A stretch of 64,000 nt of DNA from Sphagnum magellanicum. Taxonomy: Eukaryota; Streptophyta; Sphagnopsida; Sphagnales; Sphagnaceae. The notes under the pieces are model-generated. The model worked only from the letters and a program-made list of their open reading frames with translations. It did not search any database and was not told where the DNA came from. Location of the stretch: contig CM038911.1 of the NCBI GenBank assembly GCA_021904315.1, forward strand, positions 11,071,390-11,135,389, given 5' to 3'. The translations under genes and the position numbers were made by a program. Below are positions 49,901 through 61,665 of the stretch, in pieces. Every line of letters starts with the position of its first letter. Positions within the stretch are counted from its first letter, which is position 1.

Positions 49901-50574
49901 CCAAAGAATCCAAATTTTATTAAAAATAACATTTTATTACTGTGCAAGCAACTTTAAACCTGGTTATTTGAACAGCAATCTAGGATTTTGTTGACCAAAA
50001 GCTCACAATGCTAAACCCATTCTTAGAGAAAAGTCATTTAGTTGGATGGCTATCTTGAAAATGTTCATATCACATGTAACCCTGGCTTTCTCTTGCTCCT
50101 GCAATTCCTTCACAAAAACTGTGTTTCCCATAACCATGCTGGACAGAAGAAACACAAGCAATGGATCGCCACAGAGGTCCATAATTGATTCTGAACAGTA
50201 TGCAAAGAGGGAAATAAACTTGCCCTGTTCTTTGGTCAAGGATCTTGATGTATGTGCAGCACTGCAACTGCAGAAGATGACCACCGCAACTGTTAGAATA
50301 GACTAGAAATGAATAAAAACTGACTGCCACCATCCAACCCCATCCACCCCACAAACAATGCTCCTCAAAATTGCTATAAATTCCCAGATTTGGTTCACAA
50401 AACTTGTCCCCAGACTGTCAATAGCAATGGTTTATCCCTATAGCATCTATTGCAGCAAATCAGTATAATGTGCATGCAAAAAGCAAGGATTGGACCTTGC
50501 TTGCAAATTGTGGCCCATTCGACTTGAGAACTAGGCTGCATTTGAAGGTGTGGATCTATTGACAGAAAGTGTTG
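49900..50574 (-). other. Probable MOG1 3' UTR with poly(A) signal candidates
   Basis: This follows the MOG1 stop on the minus strand. AATAAAA-type signals on that strand appear at about 49915-49940 (TTTTATT on plus), roughly 640 bases beyond the stop. The minus-strand frame at 50003-50284 has no family match and is probably chance. Confidence 0.4.
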
Positions 50575-52093
50575 CTAGCCAAAAAGGCTCCAATCGCATA
50601 TCTTGAATGTGGAGAGAACAAGTTTGAGGACATCAGGTGCAGCCATGCAGCCTGCCAGGGCTGCAGGCACTGTTGTTCCAGCACCCACTGCTGCAGCACT
50701 TTGACTCCACTCACTGGCCCCACCACATGAACCAAACAATCAGCTTCACAATTACCAGGGCCCTATGACTGCAAACCCATGTTTGATTTTATTAGAATCC
50801 TAATTTTTGGAGAAGAAGGCAAATTCAATTGATTTCTCCATGTCTTAAGACAACTGGGAAAACTAAAATACTACCCTAATTTTCCATCTTGTTAAATGTT
50901 TTAGAAGTTCTTTCAGTATTTCCTCCAGAAAAAAGTTACAAAGTTTTTCTGTGTTCCTGGAAGTCTACTATGTATCATGTGGCTAATGTACATCCTCTTG
51001 CACTCTTGAAACTTTACTGGATAGCATGTGAGCTGATGCTTCTCATTAGGGACCAGTAGTGACCAAAAACCTGTTTATAAGCGAAGTATTTGGTAATACA
51101 AGACCTAGTTGCCAGACAACATTTTTTTATGGGACACAAATGCAAAATTAGATCCTTGGGTGCAGAACAAACAGGAGAGTTTGGCTCACTTGATGATCAA
51201 AGGCTCATAGACTGTAATGACAACATCTGTCTTCACACCATGTAACCGAATATTTGCCAGATGAACCTGGAACAATGGAAATGCAAGGGACAACAAAATT
51301 AGCTTCTATTGATATCAGGAAAACAGGCATAACTAGAGTAAACAAACTCCAGTTTCCATGTTTATCTGTTGAAGGAAACACACTACAGAAGGGAAATGAA
51401 TCTAGAGTCTTGGTAACATGCTTATCTCTTTGTCAAAGAGAACAAAATTTCTATCAAAAGTGCATCAGTCAATAGAAATTATACCCGCACAAGATTGCGA
51501 GCATCATCACCCTGTCTGGATTTTGCAATTGCCTGAGGATGCACCAGTCCAACTATCAGCCTTCCATCTTGACTTTGACACTGATGCTAAGACAAAATGA
51601 ATTTTTGGTGGTCTACTGATTGGCAAGAAGCTAAGCATAACCGAGGATCATTGAAATCAGCAATATGATGCTTATAATTCTCTTCTAAATTGGCCTAGAA
51701 CGTAGACACAACAAACCACACAAATAATTTTTTTGCTGCTGTTTCCAAAGGAGTCTTGAGTGTTGCACAGAGATAAACAGGGACAAGGGAGGAAGCATGA
51801 TTCTTGGAGAAGAAGGTGCAAAAAAGGGTAGAGATGGGAAAAACTCACAAGGGTCCCAACTGTGACATTGACAGGAATAGATGCTTCCAAATTTGGGACA
51901 TCAACAGCAGTGGTTATTGTATTCTCTGATTCCACAACCTGCTTCACCTTTTACTTTCAAATTGGTCTTCATAAAAAACAAAAATATAGACAAAACCAAA
52001 GCTACTTTGCACACTTGAAAATCTTCTAAAACTTTTGGAAAACCTGGTGCCAGATTGTACACACCCTAGATATCAAAAGTACCTTGTCCACAT

Positions 52094-52144
<51 letters not shown>

Positions 52145-52997
52145 GGATGTGGATTTAGGAAAACCATTACCATACCAGGCTTTGCTCTGAATCTTGCTCA
52201 ATGGCAAGGTCTTGCAAGAACCACCTTGAGCTCCTTTCATCCACAACCGTGTCCTTCAGCTCCAAAAGCTCCACAATTATGCTCTCATCCCGATTTGGAT
52301 CTACAAATGCTTCCTGCAGAAAAAGAACCAAGGATGTTTTGCACCACCTTTAAGCATGCACCCAAGGGCAGATAACCAGTACTTTCAATAAGCACCATTG
52401 GAAACTCAGCTGAGGTATCACCACCTTCACAGTGTTTCCAGGTTTTCCCCAGAGAAGAATAATCCATATCAGAATCACAATTCACACACCTGATTGTTTG
52501 GAACTTCCCTGACATTGCTCACGTCCTGCAACACAAGGAAATGAAGTCTCAGATTTTTTGGCATCTCTTCCTAAAGTTTCCACACTTATACTACAATCAT
52601 TTAGAAAATTTGCCTGCCTCTCAAGATCTTGATCTTGGTTTACCAGATCTTCACATCCCTTACACAGCTTTGTCCAGACAGAAGTTCGTGACAATCACAA
52701 AGAGGGAAGAAAATAGAACATTGCACATTGGACACTAGAAAGAGAGAGAATACTAAATAAAAACACAAAGTCCATAGAAAGCTGAGCCAAGCATAAACAA
52801 AATTCGAGAAGAGCATAACACCAAAAAGATGGAGAAAACAACATAGACAAAAAGAAGAAGAAGAATAGCAGTTAGAGGATGATGGGAAGATGAAAACCTA
52901 CATGGAAGTTTGCAGGGATGCAACACATGATAGCTCCACCAAACAACGGCCTCGCAGCAAACCTGTCCTCAAACACTGAGTTCCCTTGCACAGCCAT
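50575..52997 (-). CDS. MOG1: MOG1, Ran guanine-nucleotide release factor
   Basis: Seven exons: 52997-52902, 52525-52490, 52313-52176, 51938-51849, 51532-51485, 51266-51190 and 50713-50575, giving 624 bases, 207 residues. Recognisable parts in order: RPLFGGAI (N-terminal Mog1 signature), DVSNVREVPNNQ, DPNRDESIIVELLELK, WFLQDLA, AKSRQGDDARNLVR, HLANIRLHGVKTDVVITVYEP, and the plant C-terminal tail ending VLKLVLSTFKICDWSLFG. Mog1 proteins bind the GTPase Ran and help nucleotide release, supporting nuclear import; plant MOG1 is nuclear and poorly studied. The Met at 52997 was chosen because the conserved region begins soon after; an in-frame Met exists at 53072. Exon 5 has three in-frame acceptor choices. 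The gene is divergent from TBCB. Confidence 0.9.
52096..52141. repeat. (GA) microsatellite in MOG1 intron 3
   Basis: About 23 uninterrupted GA units in the 237-base intron between exons 3 and 4 (CT on the coding strand). A likely length-variable site. Confidence 0.97.
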
Positions 52998-53994
52998 AAG
53001 ATCTGTTCTCTTTCTCTTCTTCGCTCTGCACTCTTGCCTTCTCGACTTCCGATCGCAACAAAGACATCCCACGATCCGAGCGAGGAGGACGACGACGACA
53101 GAGCGGAGCTCTTTCCGCTCAAGGGATTAGGGTTTCTTGCACGTACCATCTTCGTCCCGTGCCTTGCCATTTTCTGCCCGGGTCAAGCTGCCCATTTGAA
53201 TTTTTTGTTTTAAATAAATAAATTTCTGCCCGGTTCCGTTAAGGAAAATTTCTAGGGGCTCTTCCCGGGCAGAATGGCCATGACATATATATAGCCATAT
53301 ATATATATATATATGGATAGAATAATGGCGATCATAAATGTTTCCAGATTTTGTTTTCCCCCCCAAATCTTTTCAATTTTTTTTCCCCAAGAATAAAAAG
53401 TTGAAGTCCCCATATTTTAGACCATAGCTTAGAGCATGTGCCAATATTTTGAATTTTTTTCTCCTTTTCTCTCTGACTTGTAGCCAAATTTGGCAAAATT
53501 CCTCTTCTAGATAGATGGCCAGTGGACCTAGCTACCCTCACAAAATTGTGGGGGCAAAAAAAAAACCCAGCTTGTAATTATATATTCTTTTATTTTTGAA
53601 ATTCGCAAATATTCAAATTGGTACTGCCCGAGTTCGAAACCATTTCTAGAAAATTTTTAAAAAAATTGGACACAAAATCTGCTGATTATCCTATCAATTG
53701 GAAGGCACTGTAAAATTTTGTGGCTGGGTTACGGGCAACGGGCAGTATCCAGGAAATAAAAAAAACTTTCATGCGGTTGTTCAGGTTTGAGAATTTAGGG
53801 TTGAGCGCTCAGGCTTCTTCTTTCGATCCCCCGCGAGCGCTGAAGTTGCGCTCGTTGCCGTGTGTGTCTCGTTGTTGTTGCATTAGTTTTTATTTGTATC
53901 GTTTGTTTCAAGCCTTCTTCCGCATCCAGGCAGCACAAGTAAATCGGAGCCCTGTTTTTTTTTTTTTTTTTTTTTTTTTCAAAGGAAAGAAACC
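52998..53994. promoter_or_regulatory. Divergent promoter interval between MOG1 and TBCB
   Basis: The two start codons face away from each other across 997 bases. TTCTGCCCGG occurs in direct orientation at 53173-53183 and 53225-53233 and inverted as CCCGGGCAGAA at 53274-53284; a shorter CTGCCCG lies near 53624. An (AT)n run (53296-53314) and TATATATA words are candidate TATA regions. Both leaders lie here. That the two genes share regulation is inferred from arrangement only. Confidence 0.5.
53955..53979 (+). repeat. T25 homopolymer just before the TBCB start codon
   Basis: A pure run of 25 T ends 15 bases before the ATG at 53995. It must lie in the 5' leader unless the leader is spliced here. 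Its length in assembled sequence may be unreliable. Confidence 0.9.
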
Positions 53995-56874
53995 ATGGCT
54001 GCAATGCTGGATGCTTTGAAGAGTTATGTTCGGACGCCGAGTACGCAGAACCAGGCAGAGGATACCGTGCTTCTCCATGTCACGCACTCCAATCTCAAGC
54101 AACATTTCATTGAGATTCGCTTCGATCTCCATGTAAGTAATTTTTGTAAGTACACGTCTGTCTCCTCGAAGGTCTCAGTATCCAGAACCAAGAATCGATT
54201 TCTCTCTTTGCCTTTTTTTTTCCCCCTTCTCTGAGAGTGAGTGTCTGCAATGTCTCAAGTTTCATGGTTTGGTGATCATTTTGACTTGGTCGTCTTCTAG
54301 AGCAAATATGTGATGGCATCAGGTCATCAGAGCTTAGCAGCTCAATTCTTCAGATCTCTGTGTTAAAATAGGAGTGGGGGTGTTTGGTGGGTGGCCATGA
54401 AATGCAGACAACCATAGAGAGGGTGAAGGAGAAGTTGCGGGATCGCTGTGGTACACCTGTGGAGTCCATGTCCTTGCAGCTTTATGATGACACCAATACC
54501 AAAGTCTGTGACCTAATTGATGATTTCCGACCAATTGGTTATTACTCCCCTCTTGATGGGTAAGTTTTCAATGCGCACATCAGTATGAAATTTGGGTAAA
54601 CTGCAAGAATCACAATCTGCAAGAAGAATGCTTTAGAGTTTTCAAAAAGCAATTCAAAGCCCTTTGGTTTCAGCAAAAGCTTTTCCCAAAGAACTGTCAT
54701 TTTGCTATCTCTTTTTTTTTAGATGATGAGTTTGCAAGGAGCTGTTCCCTGCTGAAAGCAATGTTGAGGATGTTTGTGGGTTGTAGATATCGCATCCATG
54801 TGATCGATGCAGACCCAACATCTATGTCTGCAGGAGGGTGGCTTGAGGACACTTCTCTTGTTGAGAAGTACACTATTTCCGAAGATGCATATAACAAGCG
54901 GGAAGGTGGGTTTTGTTTAGTCAATTCACAAGCTAGTGCAGACTTTTGTATTGAGCAAACCCACTAATGTCTCAAGGTCCCATTGTAGAAACTTAGAAAG
55001 TTCATAGAACAGAGACCTGCCAGGCACATTCCATGATCTGCAATGATGTTGGGAACTATGTCTCTCTGTAGATACATTCAGAAAGTACAGGGAGAAACGT
55101 GTAGCCGAAGATCCAACCTGGACTTTGCAAAAGGTAACCCCTTTTGTTGTTGCAACTTCCTCTTTCCCCTTTCTTCTTTCTGTCTGACCAACTATTTGCT
55201 GTCTACCTGGTCTCCAAACATATCTTCATTTTCTTCCTTTGTTTCTGAATTGAGCTGAAACAAATATTCTTGATGTTGAATTTTACAAATCTCCTTTACA
55301 TGCAAGGGTCTCTCATTATTGTGAGCTTGGCAAGGTGGTTGTGGAACACAGGAAATGGCAATTCGCAGAGGCGAGGCCTATGTCCCTCCCCAGCAGGTAA
55401 GCTTTTCTTTGTTAACCCCCCTTATTGGTGAATAATGCACTGAACCTTGACTCCATTGACTACAAGGGTAGCACTACTATTGGTCCCCAAGGTTTCTGTT
55501 ACAGTACTGTAAATTTTTTGAAATCTGTGTTGTTAAATTGACCTCAAGGAAACAGATTTTTGTGGATATTCACATGTAGTCCTTTGCAGGTAACAGAGGA
55601 CCACATGGCTGATATTGCATCAGGCATTGAGGTGAGGCTTACTTCAAGCAGGTGTGCAAACAGTGGTCCTTTCAGCATTCATACTTGTGCTGTTTTCTGT
55701 TCTCTAGAGCTTTGGCTGTCCCTATTGCTCCATCCTACAAGGTGATTCTATATATGTGCATTTGGTTTCTCCTTTGGTCATCCCTCGGTCATAGGATATG
55801 TGGCTTCTTATCCACAGTTCTAAGGATTGCAGGCTCAAACCCTAATACAGTACAAGAAAGTAAAAACTTCTTCGTTATGCTATAGGTAGTGGCTCATTAC
55901 AGTGGTGGGCTTTGTACGGTTGTGGTCCCATGTCCCCTTACACTTTCCAGTCAGATGTGCCTCAATTCAGAGTGCAGATGTGATCTGGTGTATCTGCAAA
56001 GAAATAGACCTATGCCACTTACTAGTGGGTTCATGATTGTTGTAGTAGTATCATGTGACATGGCTTGGTGCACCTGTTTCTGAACAGGTCATGAGATTGC
56101 ATACTTTGAAAAAAAATTGTGGTGGCAGGTGGGTGCTCGTTGTGAGGTAGACCCTGGTGGCAAGCGGGGTGTGGTCAAGTTTGTTGGCACAGCAGATACC
56201 CTAGCAGCAGGCTTTTGGGTGGGCGTCCAATATGATGAACCAGTTGGCAAGCATGATGGCTTGTATGTTGTTCTCTGTCTTGCCCCTTGCCCCTTGTGAA
56301 ATCATTCTGGGGATATAGTGCTTCCAGGCCATGTCAAGGCAATTTGTACACGTGATCTTTGAAGTTGGTGCAAATTGGTTAGCCACAGGTTTTGAAAATG
56401 GTGTTAGAGAGATGACTTCTGCACATCTGGCTGTGTCTTGCTTGAGAGCCTTGAAAGCCATGGTTCTCAGCTTTGCCTATTGACTGACAATCTGAGCATT
56501 TATTAGCAATCTGGGATTGGCAGGGTGAAGGGCAAGCGGTACTTCACTTGTCCTCCAGGGCATGGTGCCATGCTCCGCCCGGACAAAATCAAGGTAAATT
56601 TTCTTTTCCTATCATAGTCAAAATAAAAAGGAACTCAATGCTTCTGTTCTTTGAGCTGCCAATGGATGTGACACTCCTTTTTGAACTCTTATATATTCAT
56701 TCTTATTCCAAGAGAGTTGTGTGCTTCTTAAAAACATAGATTAAGTAGAGACTCCTTCCTTTTCTTTTTGCTTGCTCTCTCTTTACGTGTGTGAGTAGTT
56801 AATTGTTTGCTGCTATTCAGGTTGGTGACTACCCTGAGCGAGATCCCTTTGAAGATGAAGAGGAAGAGATTTGA
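53995..56874 (+). CDS. TBCB: Tubulin-folding cofactor B (TBCB)
   Basis: Nine exons: 53995-54132, 54408-54559, 54787-54905, 55072-55133, 55352-55396, 55590-55631, 56129-56262, 56524-56593 and 56821-56874, giving 816 bases, 271 residues. An N-terminal ubiquitin-like domain (about 22-108; HVTHSNLK, VKEKLRDRCGTP, LQLYDD, GGWLEDTSLVEKY) is followed by a linker (FRKYREKRVAEDP) and a CAP-Gly domain (about 187-253) with GFWVGVQYDEPVGKHDG, the plant form of the GKNDG signature. The end, GDYPERDPFEEDEEEI, is the acidic C-terminus typical of TBCB, which cooperates with TBCE. The protein takes alpha-tubulin from prefoldin/CCT into the folding pathway in the cytosol. The ATG was chosen by its GAAACCATGG context and position before the conserved domain. 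Confidence 0.96.
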
Positions 56875-57529
56875 TTTATTATAATACGATTTGGAGTGAC
56901 ATGTGTGACATGGTGTTAAAAATTTATGTTGATGAAGATAACAATGGTTTTTTACTTATCATGATCATCTCTGCCTACGCTACAGTGGGCAGCAAATTGA
57001 TAGAATAGGTGGGTAGTAAACATGATTCATATTTCTCATTGTGGACTCCAATATTTCAGACTCTTGTGAAATTTTGGAGTAGTCAATAGTGAGTTTTATT
57101 TTTATAGGTTCTTAGGGTTTTGTAGTTCCAAAGAGTTCATAGCTCATATTGTGAGGTTATTAAAAGAAAGATCGGTTGCTGAATCTTCAAAATGATTGTT
57201 TCAAAGGCTTCTTAATCCTAAGTGGGGAGCTTTTTGTTTTTTTTAAAAACATCATAGTCACAAGCAAATTTTCAATACCGTTTGCTTCAAATTCAATTGA
57301 ATTCAATGGAATTTGTATTTCATTCAATTCAATTCAATTCAACTTGCATGCAATGTCATTCAATTGGCCTACCTCCTCAAATTTTGCATCCCATTCCTTC
57401 AATTGGCAATAAATAAAAACTTAGGTACTCCATATTGATAAATCACCTTAGACTCTAGAAATTTAATGTCAATAAGTGCAATATGATTTGAGAATGCCTT
57501 GGCTTAGCACCAATTAAAATATTGGTAAA
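56875..57529 (+). other. TBCB 3' flank and AT-rich spacer
   Basis: The first 100-200 bases are likely the TBCB 3' UTR. A CAATT-type short repeat occurs near 57290-57345 (ATTCAATTCAATTCAATTCA). No further gene. Confidence 0.5.
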
Positions 57530-57960
57530 TGGCCAACAAGACATTTATTGCCTAATGCAATTTTTGGAGAGAGGTCCAACCATATCCATGTCAATCCTGA
57601 AAAATAAATAAAATAAACAAATAATAGCAATGTTTTCTAGTTCCTTTTGTTTAGATCTTAAACTATCAACATGTTTTATCATTTGACATACATTACATGG
57701 CTTCACCACTATCTACATTGAATTGGTGATATCGTGCCAAACAAACCTTGTGCAAATGTCAACTAATATATTTTGTTCCCCCCAAGTGTTTGATTTCTTC
57801 ATGAAGATCCCAAATGATCTTCTTCCTCTCTTCCAATTTTGGTACGATTAGGTATTTATAATAAAGTTGATATTCATGCCAATAATAAATTTTAAATGGT
57901 TCCCTAACTTTGTTGAGTTTGTATGCAATACAATCAACATACACAATTTTAATCTACAAC
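57530..57960 (-). mobile_element. Ty3/gypsy integrase fossil
   Basis: On the minus strand the region reads like the N-terminal H2C2 zinc-binding part of gypsy integrase (LHEEIKHLGG, preceded by LIVPKLEERKKII), followed by weaker matches to the start of the catalytic core (IDMDMVGPL). Only this part of the element remains; no ends were seen. It is heavily broken and old. Confidence 0.72.
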
Positions 57961-58689
57961 AAAACCAAACACTTTAATTGTATCCACAAGAATGTCCACC
58001 ATCATTTCTCCATCATCCTCATCATCCTCCTCCTTATCTTTGTCGAAAAACTCTTAACCATCAAATTCATTAGAATATGTTCTTTTAATCATCCTTTGTG
58101 TTGTCATCATTAGATCCATTTGTTCTTTCATACTTATCATCTCAAGGTAAGTTCGCTTGACCTATTGCAAATGAATCATTCTTTCATAACTATTGTTTGT
58201 ATAATTCGTTTGCTCTCCTTCTTCATCATGCCCAACACTTGAGCCTCCTTCTTTGTTTGTCCCTCAAATATTTACAACATCCACAACCCTTTCCCTTTTG
58301 ATGGTTGTTAACATCAAAATGAATTGATGTAAATTCTAAAACCACAAACCTCTCCATTTTGTTGCCTTCCTTGGCATTACATATGTTGCAACTTTCACAT
58401 CTTGGATTTTAGTACCATAATATCTTAGCAGATTTGACTCATGGATGTTGAATAATTAATTTAAGTTTCTTGGTTCAATGCTTGAGTTTTTAATTCTGAA
58501 AATTTCGATAATAAACAATAAAATTATTGTAAGGTACAATTATTTCAAACTATTTGAATTACATGCATGAATTACATCAAGACATGCATAAGACTAGCAA
58601 GCATGTTGTTTTGGGTTGATGAAAAAGGAGCACAAATTTACTTGGAATCCTAGCATGCCAAGAAATGTTTGTCAAATTGAAAAGATGTT
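57961..58689. other. AT-rich spacer
   Basis: No gene recognised; CATCATCCTC-type simple repeats near 58005-58035. Confidence 0.5.
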
Positions 58690-59035
58690 TAGTGGAGGCC
58701 CCAATAGTGTCTAGACCTAATTTTGCAAAACCTTTTATACTAGATGTTGATTAGTCTATCAAAGGAGTTGGAACAATCTTATTTCAAAAAGAAGGTTGAA
58801 TGAAAATAATCATTTTTTATGTAAACATAAATATATTTAACATGTAAATGATGTTTCATCCTATGGAGGATGACTGTTATGCCCTTGTGTGGGGAATTTT
58901 ACATTTTCATCAATACCTACATAAAATCTTGTTTCTATTTGAGGATCCATGGACCATGAACCATTGAAATGATTGGCCACTATTATTTATGCCCATGGAA
59001 GACAAGGGTGTTGGATTGATATGTTGCAAGATATT
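58690..59035 (+). mobile_element. Ty3/gypsy RNase H fossil
   Basis: Plus-strand matches to the gypsy RNase H region: RPNFAKPFILDVD, then PMEDDCYALVWGILHFHQYL and a tail resembling the GRWIDMLQDF end. A fragment of a larger element, with many breaks. Confidence 0.75.
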
Positions 59036-59319
59036 TATTTAAAATTGTTCACCACCTTGGATCTCAACATGTGAATGTTTCACATGTAGGGTGATATTGT
59101 GGAAGAAAAGATTTAAAAGTTGAAAGTTTTGTGATGAATATTGGGTAATCAACATGGTCCAAACACAAGTTGATTCATATTGAATGCCTTTAGTGGACAA
59201 TGTGATCAACCAACTTGGCAAATCAAACTTTTTATTTGCAATAGATCTACAGTTTGGATTCTGGCAAACTAAAACGGCCCTAAAAATATTTTAAAAGACA
59301 AAGGTTATCATAAAAGTTA

Positions 59320-59605
59320 GGTTGTTTGATTGGAATAGCATGTCATTTGGCATGAAAAATGCCACCATCTCATTTTCCAAGACAATGGATCAAATGTTTG
59401 GAAGTTGGAAGGAGGATTTCATTTAAAAGTCTTTGTGGATGATTTTAATATACATGGCAATGATTGGACACTTGTGTAAGGTTTTGAAAAAACTTAGGCA
59501 AGTGAACTTGAAATTAAATCCTACTAAATGTTTAGTTGAAACTCAACAAATTTCTTTTCTTGGGCATGTTGTAATGATAGGAAAACGTCCCTAGACTTGG
59601 AAAAA
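59320..59605 (+). mobile_element. Ty3/gypsy reverse transcriptase fossil
   Basis: Plus-strand matches to the second half of gypsy reverse transcriptase: SFGMKNATISFSKTMDQMFG, KKLRQVNLKLNPTKC and ISFLGHVV. It lies downstream of the RNase H fossil, the reverse of the normal order, so the two are rearranged or come from separate copies. Heavily broken. Confidence 0.78.
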
Positions 59606-61389
59606 AATCATGTGGACCTCTATTTATTATCCTCCTTTCAAGACAACTAAAGATCAAACTTTTACATCTTCAACAACTTTTTTGAAATTTTTATAGATTG
59701 AAAAATAATTTAATTTATGCCAAAGCTGCCAAGGTACTACAATACTAAATTCTTCATCATCATTTGCCTTGTCCATTAAGTTTCTGTTCAACTCATATGT
59801 CCTAAATTACTTTTATTCATATTCCCCAAAACAATTAGGGTAGAATCACCCATCACTAAACATTTACTTATCATTAAACATTTTTTAATATTTTCCAAAT
59901 TCCTTAACCAAATTGAACGATTTTTGTGTCATTAGACACACAAAGTTCAAACCAGAAGGCTACAATTGTTCTTTGAATGTTAGAAATAAAGGAGCAACAA
60001 ATAAAACACAAGTAGAAGATGAATGATAATTTGTTTCATTTAAAATTTAAAAAAAATTGTAGACCCCTTGTTAGTTATAGCCCCATATCTTCCTTCAATT
60101 TTGTCCATTTTGAGTAATTAAAAACTTGATAAGGCTTGTCAAAACTTCTTTGTATTCCATAAACAAAGATGCAATGATCAAAGATTTTAAGCTTGAAATT
60201 TTAATATGTTTTAATTCACCTATCATCGAACATTGAATCCCCTTACACCAAACACCCCATATTTTCCCCATTCCTTTGTCAAATTTTATAGCATTGGAAG
60301 TAATAGGTGGAGGGTTACAAATATTTTTTGAATTTACAACCAAATGAACAATGTGTGAGGATTCTACCTCCTTTGAGTTATTAGGTGTTCACTAACTAGC
60401 TTCTTTACCCTAGTGCCTCAATTTGTCATTTTACCTTGGTTTGTTCCCAAAAAGAAAGTCTATTGGGACTTGTCTTACATGGAAGAAATCCAAGTGTCAA
60501 TTGCATGTTCTCCAAAAGTACAACATCCTAATTCCCATTTATGCCATGTAAATACACTTGAAAATTGTTATGATATGTTCCATAGTTCATGTACATGTCC
60601 TTCTTTGAGACTCAAATCCAACTTAATCTTGCTTTTGATCTCCAATCACATTATGTCATATTGTTTAAAAGGTAATTAGTGATGCACCTTTTTGATAGAA
60701 ACTTGGGTAAGTTGCATCAACATTGGATAATCAATAGATTTTTGTTCCTTCAATTTGCACATATGTGTCATTATGGTTATTTATCCTTCATCCACCCAAT
60801 GTAGCCAATTTTGAAGATCATCTTTTGCAAACATCTTATCAATGTTAATCTTGTTTCCTTGGTCATGACACATAAGGTTCATGATTTGATTAGGCCTTTC
60901 TTTTTCCACCATTTGTTCCAAACCTTTATCATGTAGATCATTATGCAAAACATGAAAATATAGTTGTATGACCTTTGACTATGAAGAATCATCATTTCTT
61001 TCAATGTTGGATCCAACATTTCATTTCGAGTTTGCTTCACTTTCACCATAAAAATTAATGTTTCCAAACAAGGCAACTATTTTTTATTCATGTTCATCTT
61101 TTACAACAATTTGTAAATTTTCCAAATAATTTTGCAATACATCATGTTTGCCATTTTCTTCCAAAACCAAAAGCATGTTTAACATGTTCAAAGGTAAAAC
61201 TTATACCTTATCACCAATATCACTTTAAGTTTGTATTAATCCATGTTCAACATCAACAGTCGTTCCCACTTTAATTAAAAAATCAAGTTCAACTAGCAAG
61301 TCATATTATCAATGTCTACCACGTTGAAAATCATTTTGTAGTCAATGTTTCTTATTTTCATTGACAAGTCTTCCAATTTGCTCATTGCT
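59606..61389. other. Gene-free AT-rich spacer
   Basis: No recognised gene. Open frames here (for example 60413-60679) have no family resemblance. Further eroded retroelement sequence cannot be excluded. Confidence 0.45.
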
Positions 61390-61665
61390 TAAGTAATTAG
61401 GAGGTAATTGGGAATTAATTCATACTTAACTAGAACTTAACTTGGATTCAACTGAAAGTTAATTAAGAATTAACTGAAAGTGAATTAGAAATGAACTAAG
61501 AATTAACTGAAAGTGAACTGGAAGTGAATTAAGAGTGAATTGAGAATTAATTAAAACTTAACTGAAAGCGAACTAGAAGTGAATTACAACTTAATTAGAA
61601 GTTAACTAAAAATGAATTAACATTAAACTAGGAGTTAGGTACAAGTTCATTACAAGTCATGGATG
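61390..61665 (+). repeat. Short-unit minisatellite (GAATTAACTGAAAGT-like)
   Basis: About 270 bases consist of variants of AACTGAAAGTGAATTAAGAA, with an underlying period of about 10-12 bases (AATTAGAAGTG, AACTAGAAGTG, AATTGAGAATT and so on). More than 20 degenerate units are visible. Confidence 0.85.

Noticed and set aside
50003-50284. Minus-strand 93-codon frame downstream of MOG1
   Set aside because: The MOG1 protein ends in a conserved tail at 50575; this frame lies beyond the stop and matches nothing.
51186-51188. TGA after VYEPLIIK taken as the end of MOG1
   Set aside because: A GTGAGC donor overlaps this stop, and the next exon (50713-50575) supplies the conserved plant C-terminus in phase.
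53795-54132. Minus-strand frames with Lys runs upstream of and over TBCB exon 1
   Set aside because: The Lys runs are the complement of the T25 tract; the conserved protein lies on the plus strand.
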